Origin: Glandiceps talaboti
Taxonomy: Eukaryota > Hemichordata > Enteropneusta > Spengelidae
DNA length: 64,000 nucleotides
Reading direction: 5' to 3'
Assembly: GCF_964340395.1 (NCBI RefSeq)
Contig: NC_135551.1
Span: 32,172,455 to 32,236,454, forward strand
Part shown: in pieces, positions 1-12,793 of the stretch
Layout: every line of letters begins with the position of its first letter
Numbering within the stretch: position 1 is the first letter of the stretch
The notes under the pieces: model-generated
The model's input: the letters and a program-made list of their open reading frames with translations, nothing else
Database searches by the model: none
What the model was told of the DNA's origin: nothing
Position numbers and translations under genes: made by a program

Positions 1-2923
1 CATTTAAACCAAATGGACAATATTAGATGTGTGTTGAGAGACTGTGAAATGAACACTTTACAAAGACCACTTGAAAGGAAATTCAGCCTTATGTAGAGTT
101 AATACTTGTGAGTTAAAAAGAAAGAAAAATATGTAGCCTCCTGTCTGGTTTTTAGTTCACACTTTTGACAAAAATATGTTTACAGTAAGTTTTATGGCTT
201 TAACAGTAGCAAATTGTGACAACTTTGATAACTTATTTGTTTTTCCTAAAAAGTTTTCATGCTTTTTACTTAAAAGGATGATAACAAAATAAGAAACACT
301 TGCACTGCAGTCTTTGAACTCTAGGTGAAAAGTCAGAATGATAACACTCCAGGAAACAATGAATAAGGCATGAATAATTTGTATTGGCTCTTTTGTAATA
401 AATAATGATAAAGACTATGATGAGAAAAACAAGTTGCTATTTGATCAACTCTGGAGAAAAACATCTCCGTAGAAAAACAAATACTGGGATTCATGTAAGC
501 AAGGCATGGAAACAAATGTGGACTGTGACACATTCACAAGTTGCTGGCAGATGTGACAAAATTCCTTAACATCACTGCTTCTCATCATCCATAGATAGTG
601 GCAAGGAATAACCAGGACACATCATGAGAATTTGAAAATGAATAACCATGATTGCCATAACATTTTATGACAATTAGAAAATGAAAATCTTCTCAAAAAC
701 TACATCTATACCTCCATTTTTGTTTAAAAAGTTGACAATGTTATATTTTAATAATCTGTATTTTGTTGTAAAATTTACAAGACAAACAGTGATATTTCAG
801 ATTGATTTTGACTTTTTTTTGAAGAATATGAATATGGAAGCATTAATGATGACATTTTTGAGAGATAAAGAAAGAACAGTGACAAGGTTAAACAGAACTG
901 AGTGACTTATAGGAATTGAGACATGGATTCCATTGCAATGATACATCAATATGACTTTCTATACTCTACTTACAGTCATTGGCAAGATAATAAACACAAA
1001 GAGCCTGCAAACGTTTTATTAACAGAGTAAAGATATTTTTTTTTTAAATTTCATTTGAAAGTACATGTCTAAATATTACACCATAAGTTTTAAATTTGAT
1101 AACTCATGGATTCCTAAGTCAATCACAACAAAGATCTTGTTGAAAAAAAAGTCCTTTTCTACAATATTATTAGAAGCTTTACATTTGGTAAATCAGGCTA
1201 ATCCTATTCCAAACAATGCACTAATCCTTTTAATGGGTAATATTTGTTACAAGGATTTAGTGGGATTTGGTTCAAATGTGAAACATAAATCCTTTCGGAA
1301 AGCAGTTATGAAGGAAGAATGGTTGACTGGGTTCACTGAACCAGTGCAATTAAAGTAAAGGGTGTACAATTTTCTGTAGATAAGTAATTTCTCACAAGAC
1401 TTTGGAGGATTTGGGTTGAAATTACAAATAACCACATCTGTCACTTAACAGTTCCACAAGAATGGCAGTATAGGTAGCATAGATACAAGAACTGATCAAT
1501 GACAAACTAATTTTAATCCTCAAAACAGTGGAAAACACTTAGCTATAACACTCCCAGCAAAGAATTTGTGGGTTCCTACAAGAAATACAAAGATGGAACT
1601 TTTGATACATGATGTGTTACTTCATTTACAATGTATGGATTTCCAGATATTTCACAAACCTTTTCCCAGGAGAGAAACTCATGTAGCAGTAGTGCAAGAC
1701 CTTCTTCTTCTCCTTCATCCATAGTTATTGCCAAGCTATCCTTAGAATTAGTCTCCTACTGTGGACTTTACCACACATACACCAAGTTCACTGTCTCTAC
1801 TCTAATCCCACTCTAATCACTGCCACACATTTTATGTCATCTGCAACCAGTGTTCCTTTGACTCTTTATCCACAACATATGGAAAACTTTCTGTCTCCGC
1901 CTCCCTGAAGTTTTTGACTGATCTACTATTCAAAGGGGGTGTTCAGCTATAGGTTGGAGGTGTTACAATATGAAGCCTTACTTTGTAACCAATTTGGCAA
2001 CTTCGAGTTCCTCATTTATCACATATTAATAATATCATGTAAATTCTAACAAACTTAAAATGGGTGCCTTTTTGTTAGCAGTAAAATCAATGGTGATGGA
2101 ATATTCTATTATAAATGAAGGGTTGTTCAGGTCAATATTTATCAACTTGGCTATAAATAGAATAGTCCTATGGGATTGATAGAAAGCATCTAGCAATGGT
2201 ACTAAAAATACTCATAGTCTCTTCCAACTCAGAATTCCTAGCTATCATAAAACAAGCAACTGCAAATGACAGAACAGTGTCAAGACATTGCACATTATTT
2301 CTTAACATTTCATTTTGGTTATTTTTGTCCATGATGTTTTCTCTCCTCTCAAGATGGTAGCTAAAGATAATTAGCTTTCCTAAGACTCAGTAACTGCTAG
2401 CTACAGCTAATAGAATATTTGTGATGGTGCTTCTGTGGTTCATTGTCCAAATAAAGCTGTCACATGACTAAAATCAATTCATCAAAATTATGGGCAGCCA
2501 TTGAGTTCTTTTTCTAACTACATACAGGACAAGTACTCTCACAGAACAAAGTACAGGACCTTTACTTGCTGACATACAAGTATTAAATATTTGACTCAAT
2601 TTTCTTAAATTATTACTTTTTTGTAAATGTCATTTTTAAACTATGATCATTTCAAAAATAAGAACTATTCTAACAAACTTTCCAATAATGAAGATAAAAA
2701 ACTCAAGAAAAATTTTTATCAAATAATTTTGGCTGGAAAGTAGCACAAAATAATGCTATGATCATTATTTCACAACCAAGTATTATTTTCATCTTTCCAG
2801 ATGAACATAAAGTAGATATGGACAAAAAAAGTACAAACCTTTTGTTGAAGAATAAAACCTTTCTTCCAGTTTTACTGAGCAGAAGGTGTTCATGTAAAAG
2901 ACATCTTTTAATTATCTTACTAT
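1..2923. other. AT-rich stretch, no gene seen
   Basis: The longest open frame is 97 codons at 1065-1358 (+). It resembles no family I know and has no clear splice or start context. No tandem array or inverted repeat was noticed here. It reads as intronic or intergenic DNA. Confidence 0.5.
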
Positions 2924-3000
2924 CAAAAAATCACCTAAATCTTGGTTTTCATAGTTTCTGTTAAAAAATCACCTAAAACCTGGTTTTCATAGTTTCTGTC
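2924..3000. repeat. Two-copy direct repeat, about 38 bp
   Basis: Two adjacent copies share aaaaaatcacctaaa followed by tggttttcatagtttctgt. They differ by a few bases, so this is a young local duplication. Confidence 0.8.
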
Positions 3001-3695
3001 GTCATTTAAAACCTACAATGTATGTTTCTGAACCTCCCTGACATCATTCCATAATCCCAGATATAATTAATTCAATAAAAGTGGTACTTTCCAGTGTAGC
3101 CGACTCCATCAGTGACTGGCTAATCCAATGAATTCTACATGATAGTCTAAACCATGCCTACAGATGGTCACAACCTACACAATGGTTGGCAGTGTACCAG
3201 ATCTACACAGCTTGCTCTGCTTTGCATTGAATGGCTGTCTTTAGGCCTCAATGAGTAACCACTACAACATAAACACATACATACTCATTTTTTTGGAGTC
3301 TGAAAATATCTGCAATCTGCTAGATTACAAGATAAAATTTGTAATATCACACAGTCAGTCTGGCTCTGACCATTCTGAACAACAGACTTGGTTTGTACCA
3401 TCTGATCATCTAAACTGCTCAGTTACCAAAGTTCCCAAACTCTCTGTTAGAAATACATGTACTTTGCTAGTATTCAGTATCAATAGTTTAATGAAATACT
3501 AACTCTCACTTTGGAGGAAAATTCAACTCAATCAGACATCCAAACACAGAAATATCATATTTGAGTACTGAGTTTTTATTTATTTGTATACTGGAATACA
3601 CTAATTAGAGTGAAATATGCCTGTGAAACATATATGCATATGAATAAAAGTAAGGAAACATACCCTAACTACTAGCTATTTTTATCAATGAAAAT
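3001..3695. other. Unannotated stretch
   Basis: Contains an 83-codon frame at 3251-3502 (+) that is not recognisable and has mixed codon use. No repeat or RNA gene is visible. Confidence 0.45.
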
Positions 3696-3797
3696 TGAAT
3701 GAATGAATGAATGAATGAATGAATGAATGAATGAATGAATGAATGAATGAATAAATGAATGAATGAATGAATGAATGAAAGAATGAAAGAATGAAAG
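3696..3797. repeat. (GAAT)n microsatellite
   Basis: About 20 nearly perfect tgaa/gaat tetranucleotides with one aaat interruption. The array decays at its 3' end into gaaagaat units. Confidence 0.95.
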
Positions 3798-3889
3798 CAA
3801 GGTTCTTTTTCATATTGTTGTTAATCTAAACTAAACATGGATATTTTGCATACAGAATTGAAATTTTAAAAAAGATAAAATAAGTAAAT

Positions 3890-3949
3890 TATATATAAAT
3901 ATATATACATACATATATACATATACATATACATATATATATACATACA
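3890..3949. repeat. AT/ATAC low-complexity tract
   Basis: Alternating atat and atac words with no fixed register. Simple sequence, likely slippage-derived. Confidence 0.85.
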
Positions 3950-5633
3950 ATCATAACAATTAACATTGGATGATCTACAAAAATATTCTTGTGGTTCAAA
4001 ATGATAAAGATAGGTTTCTTGTTATACATTGGTGAGATGTCAAATAAACAGAGGGACACATTGCCTGTCAGTATTATGCTAAATGTGTAAATGACAGTAG
4101 CTTTAAAAAGATTACTTTTTTAAATAGATGCAAGCTAGTAGGCTGTTGACTGGTTAAGTCATAGTAATAGAATACACATACAAGCTTTGACTGGGTTCTA
4201 TCAATGAAATGTCTAGTTGTATTGTTCTGTTATTGTTGTAAACAGAGGATGTTGACACTGTGGTTGTTAGGTACATGAATAACAACATGGGAATTTTGTT
4301 ATGATTTAATGTTTTTAAAGTATTCATTTCACAACTAGTTTAATGGGTTTACATTTGATGGTATTGCAAAGTATCTAAGTAACAAAAGCGATGTTCACTT
4401 GTTTGTGGACATCATGGCACTTAATAGGACCCTTTAGTGACCTTGAATGACTTACATGTATTGATGGCCATAAAAACAGAGGACACAAATCAATAAATTG
4501 ACAGTTAAAGGATAAATTGATAAACCTCGCCATGAATGTTGGCTTTTCCATATAAACTTGGCATGAATGCTGACTTTTCCAGACAGAGGCAGTAATTTTG
4601 ATATGGTTTTTAGTCCCCAAGTAATACCAAAGGGGGAAATCTGGTAAAGTTTGCCTTTTTCCTATACTTAGTATTGAACACATGTTTGGAGGAATAATCA
4701 CACAAATTTTGTAAAAAAAATACATTACAAGGTTTACTGCATACAACATACAGACACGTGCACACACAACACAACAACATGTTTTGTACAAGTGATCACC
4801 CATGAATACATTATTAAAAGCATGTGTTTGTCACATGTCTTTTATGTAACACGTAAGTAACACAGTTTTTATTTATATGGCGATAAGACTATCCAAAATC
4901 TACCATTCCAAGGCTTTCATGTGACATTATCTTCCACAAGGAAATATATTGAGATAATTCCAATACACTCATTAATTTAAAAAAGTACTGTAACAACTCT
5001 GAAAGTACTTATTTGTTCTCACTTTTTCTGATATAAACAAACTGTATACAAGCTTACTGTAGTAACTAAACTATGAATACTCACCCAAATGTATTTAACA
5101 AATCCAAACTTTAGAATTCAAAATCCACACCAATAGCTTCACTGTGAAAATCAGTTTCTACTTTGTTATTAGTAACTAAAACATTGACTTGCATGGAGCA
5201 GATGAAGAAATCAGTACATTACAAAGTGGTATACTACTGTGATATTTTAGAAGTGTTACCTCTGTACAGACGGGCAGTGTTCTGATCCAACAGATGTAAA
5301 CAAACCCCATGTGACCACAGTAACATGGGCTCCATGGTTAGCATGGCTCAATACTTTTACACTATTCCTCATTGTTCTCCAGGAAACATTATCACCTAAT
5401 TTTTTGGCTTCTTTCCAACTTCTACCACTTTTCCTCAAAGTGACAAAACCAACACAAAGGAATATGCTAACAACTTTGGACTTTATTTTGAATGTAACGG
5501 GAGGGAAAACACATCAATAGCTAACAAATAGAAAACAACCTGGCAGACATTGTTCCTTTTCATTTTTATGGCATTTTTTACCCTCTTTAGTGTACAACTT
5601 GCAAATTTTCATCACTAATATTGTTAACTGCCC
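3950..5633. other. AT-rich stretch, no gene seen
   Basis: A 142-codon frame on the minus strand (4375-4803) is the longest open reading in the window outside an obvious tandem repeat. It matches nothing I recognise, is Cys-rich near its start and has no homologous-looking motif. I judge it chance. Confidence 0.4.
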
Positions 5634-5652
5634 AAAAAAAAAAAAAAAAAAA
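5634..5652. repeat. Poly-A tract (19 A)
   Basis: Nineteen A residues in a row. No SINE or LINE body could be recognised upstream, so it is not called a retroposon tail. Confidence 0.85.
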
Positions 5653-6241
5653 TTTTCATAACTTTTTTAGGAGTCATTTGCTATACTTCAAAATAAGTAT
5701 CAAATCACTGCTCCTCTTTGATGTCTGTTCATACCCATATTTTTAGATATTTGTTACAACCCTACTTTTCAGTGGTGGACTTGTCCATTTTGTAATGAAT
5801 TAGGGGTGGACAAGTTGACACAACTGACTGCCTATAATAATTTTGACTTGAAATTATGCCAAAATTGCCAGTGTTCTAAATATACACCATACTTCTTTAC
5901 AACTAACTTCATATACAATGTACAAAGATCACCACCTTTGTGGTTTAGAGGGCACACCTGAAGGTTGTTTTGACATTTAGATGTTTATTGCACAGATTAA
6001 CCTCAATACCTTTCTGTATGTACCATCCTATTTCCGCCCAAACCATTGGAATACAAATTTATCATTTTCCATAAGTTTTTGGCATATCACAATACAATTT
6101 TGTGCTTCATGTATGGAGCTGAATCAGATACTTTCCTATCCTGCCAAATGTTGACTGGAAAGAAATCATGTTAACAGAAATCTCATAAAATTGACAAGAT
6201 GAAGGACAACAGGATGAATGATAACAAGTTGACCAAATTAG
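5653..6241. other. Unannotated stretch
   Basis: Single-copy-looking AT-rich sequence. Nothing beyond short direct repeats of aggggtgga/gtggac type near 5770-5820. Confidence 0.4.
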
Positions 6242-6408
6242 ATTGTATGTAGATATATAGGTCACTCTAAAAGAAAGATGTAAACACAGTAGTTTCCCAT
6301 CATGCACTGCTCTGGCTAGTTGTAGAATTGTATGTAGATATATAGGTCACCCTAAAAGAAAGATGTAAACAGTCACAGTAGTTTCCCATCATGCACTGCT
6401 CTGGCTAG
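6242..6408. repeat. Tandem duplication, about 80 bp x2
   Basis: Copies at 6242-6319 and 6327-6408 share gtatgtagatatataggtca, a following aaaagaaagatgtaaac and cccatcatgcactgctctgg. The second copy has a 4 bp insertion (agtc). Confidence 0.9.
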
Positions 6409-6980
6409 GCAACAACTTTCAGAGTAATCACTTCTCAAACTTCAGTATTTCAATTTCCTGTGCGTAAAATATGTTGTATTGAAATGGACACGTTTCACTT
6501 TCTTGAAATACTTAACATGTACATGAAACACATGAATTGTGATAATCACATGGTTCACAGTACAAGTCATCATTTAATATGAAAAAGGTAATGCATGTAA
6601 TTGGGTACTGCCTGCATGACTTCAATACCAAGTTAGTAACGTGAGAAAATCTGTTATCGACATCTTTATAGCTATCAAACACATACATAAAGTGAGTGAT
6701 TTTAAATCATCCTGCAGACAATTGACAGTGTTTAGATGTTATATTTTCATTTTTTAGTGACACTTACAGTGACTGTTACTAATTCCACTGTTTGCTTCAG
6801 AGATCTTAAATTCAAATATGACCCTCTGTTAGATGAAAAGTGTTTGAATTTAAATGAAATGTACCAACAAAATGGTCCAGTTTACTGTCACTAGGAGACT
6901 TTCTTAAGGTGGTGCAATATTATCGAGCAACGACTTAATTTCTTTCCTTCCATCAATTAATACATCTTGTTATTTATTGA
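6409..6980. other. Unannotated stretch
   Basis: No open frame longer than 60 codons and no repeat seen. Ordinary AT-rich sequence leading into a minisatellite. Confidence 0.4.
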
Positions 6981-7375
6981 CCACTAGCTCCCCTAGGAGA
7001 GCATTTGTTAGTACACTGAAATGACTTGGTTGACTTGGCTATTAGCTCCCCTAGCAGTGTGTTCATTAGTACAGGAAAATGACTTGGTGGACTATTGACC
7101 ACTATCTCCCCTAGGAGTGCATTCATTAGTACGTCTACTGAAATGACTTGGTTGACTTGGCCATTAGCTCCCCTAGGTATGTGTTCGTTAGTACAGGAAA
7201 ATGACTTGGTGGAATATTGACGACTAGCTCCCCTAGGAGTGCATTCATTAGTACACTGAAATGACTTGGTCATTAGCTCCCCTAGGCGTGTGTTCATTAG
7301 TACAGGGAAATGACTTGGTGGACAATTGACTACTAGCTCCCCTAGGAGGGTGTTCATTAGTACAGGGAAATACCT
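6981..7375. repeat. Minisatellite, about 60 bp unit, dimeric (120 bp) organisation
   Basis: Seven units each carry tagctcccctagg (or a one-base variant) at about 6984, 7043, 7103, 7164, 7224, 7272 and 7332. Spacing is 60 bp except one 50 bp step. Two subtypes alternate. One ends gacttggttgacttgg; the other contains acaggaaaatgacttggtgg. The true repeat is therefore a dimer of about 120 bp. The minus-strand open frame through it is a product of the 60 bp (20-codon) period, not a gene. Confidence 0.92.
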
Positions 7376-7608
7376 TGGTTGACACTGTTGTCAGTGTTTT
7401 CATTTGTGAATCAAATTAGTTTATAAAATAAATATCATTTTCCCACTACACAAACTTCACAATGCCTAGCGAAACCACAGGATAAACATTGGGGATTGGA
7501 AGTCTAGTTTATACAACCTAACAAACCTCCCACCCCAGAACACAAAACAGAAGAAACCCAAATGCATGTTAGGAATATTGATTAATGAAAATAGTCTTTA
7601 TGAAAATC

Positions 7609-8160
7609 ATCATTTTCAAATTCCTAACAGAGACTTTTGACTATGAAAGACAAATACACTATTAAACAGTCATTATCAAATTCCTAACATAGACTTTTGA
7701 CTATGACAGACAAATATTAAAGTCATTTTTTAATTCCTAACAGAGACTTTTGACTATGAAAGACAAATATTAAAGCCATTTTTTAATTACTAACAGAGAC
7801 TTTTGACTATGAAAGACAAGTATTAAACAGTCATTTTTTAATTACTAACAGAGACTTTTGACTAAGAAAGACAAATACACTATTAAAGTCATTTTTTAAT
7901 TCCTAACATAGACTTTTGACTATGAAATACAAATACACTATTAAACAGTCATTTTTTAATTACTAACATAGACTTTTGACTATGAAAGACAAATACACTA
8001 TTAAAGTCATTTTTTAATTCCTAACAGAGACTTTTGACTATGAAAGACAAGTATTAAACAGTCATTTTTTAATTACTAACATAGACTTTTGACTATGAAA
8101 GACAAATACACTATTAAAGTCATTTTTTAATTCCTAACAGAGACGTTTGACTATTAAACA
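7609..8160. repeat. Minisatellite, 53-60 bp unit, 10 copies
   Basis: The core agacttttgactatgaaaga recurs at 7631, 7691, 7744, 7797, 7852, 7910, 7970, 8028, 8083 and 8141. Length varies because short blocks (cacta and aacag next to the tattaa core) are present or absent independently. Neighbouring units alternate cctaacaga and actaacata. Confidence 0.93.
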
Positions 8161-8163
8161 TTT

Positions 8164-8626
8164 ATAATAGATTCATATTCAATTCAATATTTATTTTTTC
8201 ACATACTAAGTTCTCATCAACAGTTCAATTTGACTATAAATCATGATAAATGAATCTCTACTTTCACCAATCAATATTATCAATTATTCTACTCTCAAAA
8301 TAATACTAGCATAAAATAGTGTAAGCTGTTTATTTATCCCTTAAAAGCAATTTACACACAATAAATGATTGATTTACACAAAAAGGTTATGTCCTTCAAA
8401 ATATTGATCCAACCAAACTAACTGATTCTGTCAATTTGTGTATAAACTGTTTTGTACTGCTATAAAATTATTATGTAATTCATTGTAACTGAGTAACAAT
8501 ACAATAACTTTACTGGCTGTAGACATGTATTTGTCCATTTTTGTCCATTAAATAATTATTGGCCAAAGTATTCTGGCCATCCTAAAATAAAGGTACGTTG
8601 TATGTCTTAAGAGTGTATGTTTTAAA
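8164..8626. other. Unannotated stretch
   Basis: Very AT-rich. The pair tgtccatttttgtccatta near 8534 is the only local repetition noticed. Confidence 0.4.
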
Positions 8627-8704
8627 TGGTTAATATCATGAAGATATTATATGCTTCGTATCATGAAGATATTATATGGTTAATATCATGAAGATATTAT
8701 ATGG
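8627..8704. repeat. Three-copy 26 bp repeat
   Basis: atcatgaagatattatatgg occurs three times in a row, joined by ttaat or cttcg. Each unit also contains the near-palindrome atcatgaagatattat. Confidence 0.85.
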
Positions 8705-8978
8705 TACAAAAGAAATCAATCTCACACATCTACAGATCATGATTTTTCTGCTGGTGTAGGCATCAGCAAATCAAGCAATGCATGTTACATGTTATACTGT
8801 TGGTGTGTTGCCACATTGCATAAAGGCCTGTCTGTGTGCAGATTTTTAACAGAAAAAACTCCACAGTTTTCAGGTTTTAACAATAATAATATATTTATTT
8901 TACATTATGATTGGGGATAGAAAATCCATTACAAGATTATTTCAAGATGAGATAAATGAGACAAGCAAAATATATGTG

Positions 8979-9324
8979 TGGATGGATGGATGGATGGATG
9001 GATGGATGGATGGATACATGGATGGATGGATGGATGGGTGGATGGATGGATGGGTGGGATGGATGAGTGGGTGGGTAGGTGGATGGATGGATGAATGGGT
9101 GGGATGGCTGAGTTGGTGGATGGATGGATGGATGGATGGATCATCAGGATGGATGGATGAATGGATGAGTTGGTGGGTAGGTGGATGGATGGATGGATGG
9201 ATGGATGGATGGATGAATGGGTGGGATGGATGAGTTGGTGGGTAGGTGGATGGATGGATGGATGAATGGGTGGGATGGATGAGTGGGTGGGTGGGTAGAT
9301 GGATGGATGGATGGATAGATAGAT
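8979..9324. repeat. (GGAT)n-derived compound array
   Basis: Built from ggat tetranucleotides but with a longer-range pattern in which gatgaatgggtgggatgg, gatgagt and ggtgggtaggt recur at roughly 45-90 bp. All three frames on one strand and two on the other stay open. This produces Trp-Met-Asp-Gly and Ile-His-Pro-Ser repeats that are not proteins. Confidence 0.93.
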
Positions 9325-10814
9325 TATATGCATTACTTATGTAGTTTACCTGCATTGTGGGAATGCTAAACAACATTTTTTCTGTTAGTGGCTTTTCCTT
9401 CTACATCATGTGATACAGGCTTCCGTTATTAATTTAAGTAGCCTTTCCATTAGACTGTGTTCTATTAATTGGTACATAAATCACTATCCTCTCTGTGAAT
9501 GGCTAACTATGTGAAGTTCAATGCCCCAAACTTAACGGCATTATTTTGCAATATCCAAATATACAGGTAGTGACATTGTTTGACGTATACAGACAACTTG
9601 TCAATTTATTATCTAAGTCCAATGACAAAGTGGACAGTTTGATAAATTACCAACGATTTCAAGTATATGTCATAAGTATGGTGGGAAGACCTCAGTGAAA
9701 TGCCTCATGAATACAGGTAGATTTTACTGATAACTGGCACTAAATTTTTATCTTGACAAATTGTTAGTATTCAAATATACCGGTAGTCATTTTAAGTTAT
9801 TATTGATACAAGATATAAGAATATGAATTTCAGAATGAAATGGACATTATTTCTAACTAAATTTTAATAATTGAATTAATATAAACATTATAAACTGATA
9901 GCCTAATTCCAAGTATATTTTAATAGTTGTAAATGTAATAAAGTATGCATATTAAATGTGATTCTTTCACAAATTTAATAGCTAATTTTTTGTGATTTTT
10001 ATATTTTTGGAGTGAAACATTCTGCATATATCACTCATCATAACTATGACTCTTTCACAAATCATGGTTGATTAATAATACCATTATAGTTTGAATTTAC
10101 TGGAGATTTTCTAACCCGAATGCCTCTTTAATGTCAAAATTTCTTCTAACCTGCACTCATATAACTTTGGCTTTTAAACTCTACATCTAGCCAGCAATGT
10201 TTCCAACATAAATGTGATGGCATCTAAAATCTCCTAATAGCTGAGGACTGATATAAATAGTTAATGTCTTTGTTTATGTAGGTATATAGACAGCAGACTA
10301 CAGTCTCTATAAAAAAAGACAGAAAACGTTGCACACAACTATTTACAATGCTACTGCTGTAAGTCATTGGATTCTACTTGATATTGTACTGACACAATGA
10401 TCAAGTACTGTCCTGAAGGGTTTAGTCTGTAGTCATGAATTCACAATCATGTTGCCAGCCACAAAACACCATCAGTTTATTCCACTGTACATGTAAAGAT
10501 ATCTGTACATCTACAATTGATGGGTTAATACTGTGTTAGTGAACTATGTATTTGACCTTTGTCCGAGGTCATGTTTGTACTGTCTGTTTATAAGCAGGAT
10601 ATCTTTAAAAGCACTTTCAGGAAAGACTGCTTACATTGTGAGATGTAATGACTAATTCTTCAGGTTGTGTTGAAGATGCAATCTGGAGCTAGATTTTAAG
10701 CAAAGATTCAATTACACCATGGCATTATAACACTACCAGCAACTATTCAGCCCCAACTCTTGAGGGCACACTTCTTTGATTGTTGTTTGTATGTAGTTAT
10801 GTGTGTGGTTATAT
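9325..10814. other. Unannotated stretch
   Basis: A short shared motif occurs twice (aaatatacaggtagt at 9557 and aaatataccggtagt at 9774). No frame over 60 codons; nothing else seen. Confidence 0.45.
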
Positions 10815-10825
10815 CCCCCCCCCCC
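10815..10825. repeat. Poly-C tract (11 C)
   Basis: Homopolymer C run. Five other long C or G runs occur in this window (16.5, 32.9, 38.3, 38.7 and 48.3 kb). Confidence 0.85.
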
Positions 10826-11002
10826 AGCTGAAGTATTGCTGGAGGTAATATGTGCTCTACTGAGTTCTTGCTAGTAGTAATTTCAATGTTTGCTATGGTT
10901 TTGGAATACTGATAACATAGATGGACTAAAACTGCTGTGTTGTGGAGAACTAAGTTATACGAGCCAGGATAAATTACTCTTGAAAACTGGGTTGTATGAC
11001 CA

Positions 11003-11042
11003 AATGAATGAATGAATGAATGAATGAATGAATGAATGAATG
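11003..11042. repeat. (GAAT)n microsatellite
   Basis: Ten perfect aatg units. Same motif and orientation as the tract at 3.7 kb. Confidence 0.95.
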
Positions 11043-11292
11043 TGTTTTATTACTTTAGAGGGCGGACTCTGTCATTTAATTAACTTTTGGGTTTATAATT
11101 ACTAGCTTGCCATAACAAGGTGTTTCCATGGATATCCTCGTATGATATACACTAGCTGTACCTTCATAACTAAGTGTACAATGTACTAATGAAAGTAAGT
11201 ACTGATACATTATTATGTAACAATTATCATTATACCATGCACATGCCAAGTTGAACCAAAAAATATGGAATTAATACTTTGCTTATGCTACT

Positions 11293-12151
11293 TCATGACA
11301 ACATGCATCGACATGTATGTCACGACATGCATCTATGTCACAACAACATGCATCTATGTCACGACAACATGCATCTACATCTATGTTACGACAACATGCA
11401 TCTATGTCACAACAACATGCATCTATGTCACGACAACATGCATCTATGTCACAACAACATGCATCGACATGTATGTCACAACAACATGCATCTATGTCAC
11501 AATGTGCATTGACATGTATGTCATGACAACATGCATCTATGTCATGATAATGATCTATGTGTATGTCACGACAACATGCATCTATGTCATGATAATGTGC
11601 ATCTATGTCATGATAATGTGCATCTATGTCATGACAACATGCATCTATGTCATGATAATGTGCATCTATGTCATGATAATGTGCATCTATGTCATGATAA
11701 TGTGCATCTATGTCATGATAATGTGCATCTATGTCATGATAATGTGCATCTATGTCATGATAATGTGCATCTATGTCATGATAATGTGCATCTATGTCAT
11801 GATAATGTGCATCTATGTCATGACAACATGCATCTATGTCATGATAATGATCTATGTGTATGTCACGACAACATGCATCTATGTCATGATAATGTGCATC
11901 TATGTCATGATAATGTGCATCGACATGTATGTCACGACAACATGCATCTATGTCACGACAACATGCATCTATGTCATGATAATGTGCATCGACATGTATG
12001 TCACGACAACATGCATCTATGTCACGACAACATGCATCTATGTCATGATAATGTGCATCGACATGTATGTCACGACAACATGCATCTATGTCATAATAAT
12101 GTGCATCGACATGTATGTCACGACAACATGCATCTATGTCATGATAATGTG
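11293..12151. repeat. 21 bp minisatellite, about 40 units
   Basis: The basic unit atgcatctatgtcacgacaac is 21 bp in its short form. A 24 bp form carries cgacatgta in place of ctatg. The 5' part favours cacaacaac/cacgacaac and the centre is a homogeneous block of catgataatgtgcatctat units. Mixed forms return at the 3' end. Because 21 and 24 are multiples of three, three overlapping plus-strand frames stay open (up to 320 codons). Encoded residues are Ile-Tyr-Val-Thr or Met-His-Leu-Cys-His repeats. It is not a gene. Confidence 0.95.
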
Positions 12152-12217
12152 TTCAAAATATGAGTCAAAACATCCAAAATTGCCATTACTTTCCCCATTT
12201 TTTTTTTTATTTCTGGT

Positions 12218-12389
12218 GCTGGTATAATTATGTTATTCTCCAATATTTTTCTTCATTCAGCCACAAAATACTCATGACCTAAGGGTTTTGTCACCATGCG
12301 ACCTGTAGTAACAGAGCCTTCTTAGGTCATTTGTATTTTCTTTGGTTGAACAAAGAAAAGAAATTTGGGAATAACATAATATCACCAGC
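12218..12389. mobile_element. 172 bp near-perfect palindrome (foldback/MITE-like)
   Basis: The left half runs gctggtataattatgttatt ... cattcagcca ... atgacctaag. The right half reads back as its reverse complement: cttaggtcat ... ggttgaac ... aataacataatatcaccagc. Arms are about 85 bp, with gaps of one to three bases and a few substitutions. The centre lies near 12304. A foldback MITE or an inverted-duplication product are both possible. No target-site duplication is clear. Confidence 0.8.
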
Positions 12390-12659
12390 TAAGCACATAC
12401 CTGAATGCAAGTTGTGACTTTAATCCTCTTTCTACCAGGGGGATATTGTTTGTACATAAACAACTACAACTACAACTTGGGAAAAAGGAATCCTCATTTC
12501 TCTGCACATTACTTCTCACCTACTTTTGACAAAATGTCTTCCACTATACTTGGTAGTACTGGCCAAAAATTGCGAAATGGCAAACATAAAACAACTTACT
12601 ACAAATTATGAAAATTTCTACTCACACAGTCGAACAATTTCTTGCCAAATTTTTACCAT

Positions 12660-12793
12660 CATCTCATCAGCATCACTGGAGTACACTACAATAGGCTATT
12701 GTCAGGTGAGATGCTGATGACATGTCAGTCTTTAATAATTGGAATATACTACAATAGGCTATTGTCAGGTGAGATGCTGATGACATGTCAGTC
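12660..12793. repeat. 54 bp direct duplication beside a hairpin
   Basis: Copies at 12677-12730 and 12740-12793 differ at two positions and share caataggctattgtcaggtg. The 11-base tcatcagcatc at 12664 is the exact inverse of gatgctgatga in copy one. Copy one therefore forms a hairpin of about 65 bp that copy two lacks. Confidence 0.85.

Noticed and set aside
4375-4803. 142-codon minus-strand ORF
   Set aside because: Longest frame outside obvious tandem repeats, but no recognisable domain, no promoter or splice context, and no sign of codon bias beyond base composition.
5634-5652. Poly-A as a retroposon tail
   Set aside because: No related body or target-site duplication could be found upstream.
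8907-9376. ORFs of 108-144 codons on both strands
   Set aside because: They read the (GGAT)n compound array in several frames.
11265-12227. 320-codon plus-strand ORF
   Set aside because: It is a 21 bp tandem repeat read as protein; two other plus frames are also open and the units vary without regard to codon position.
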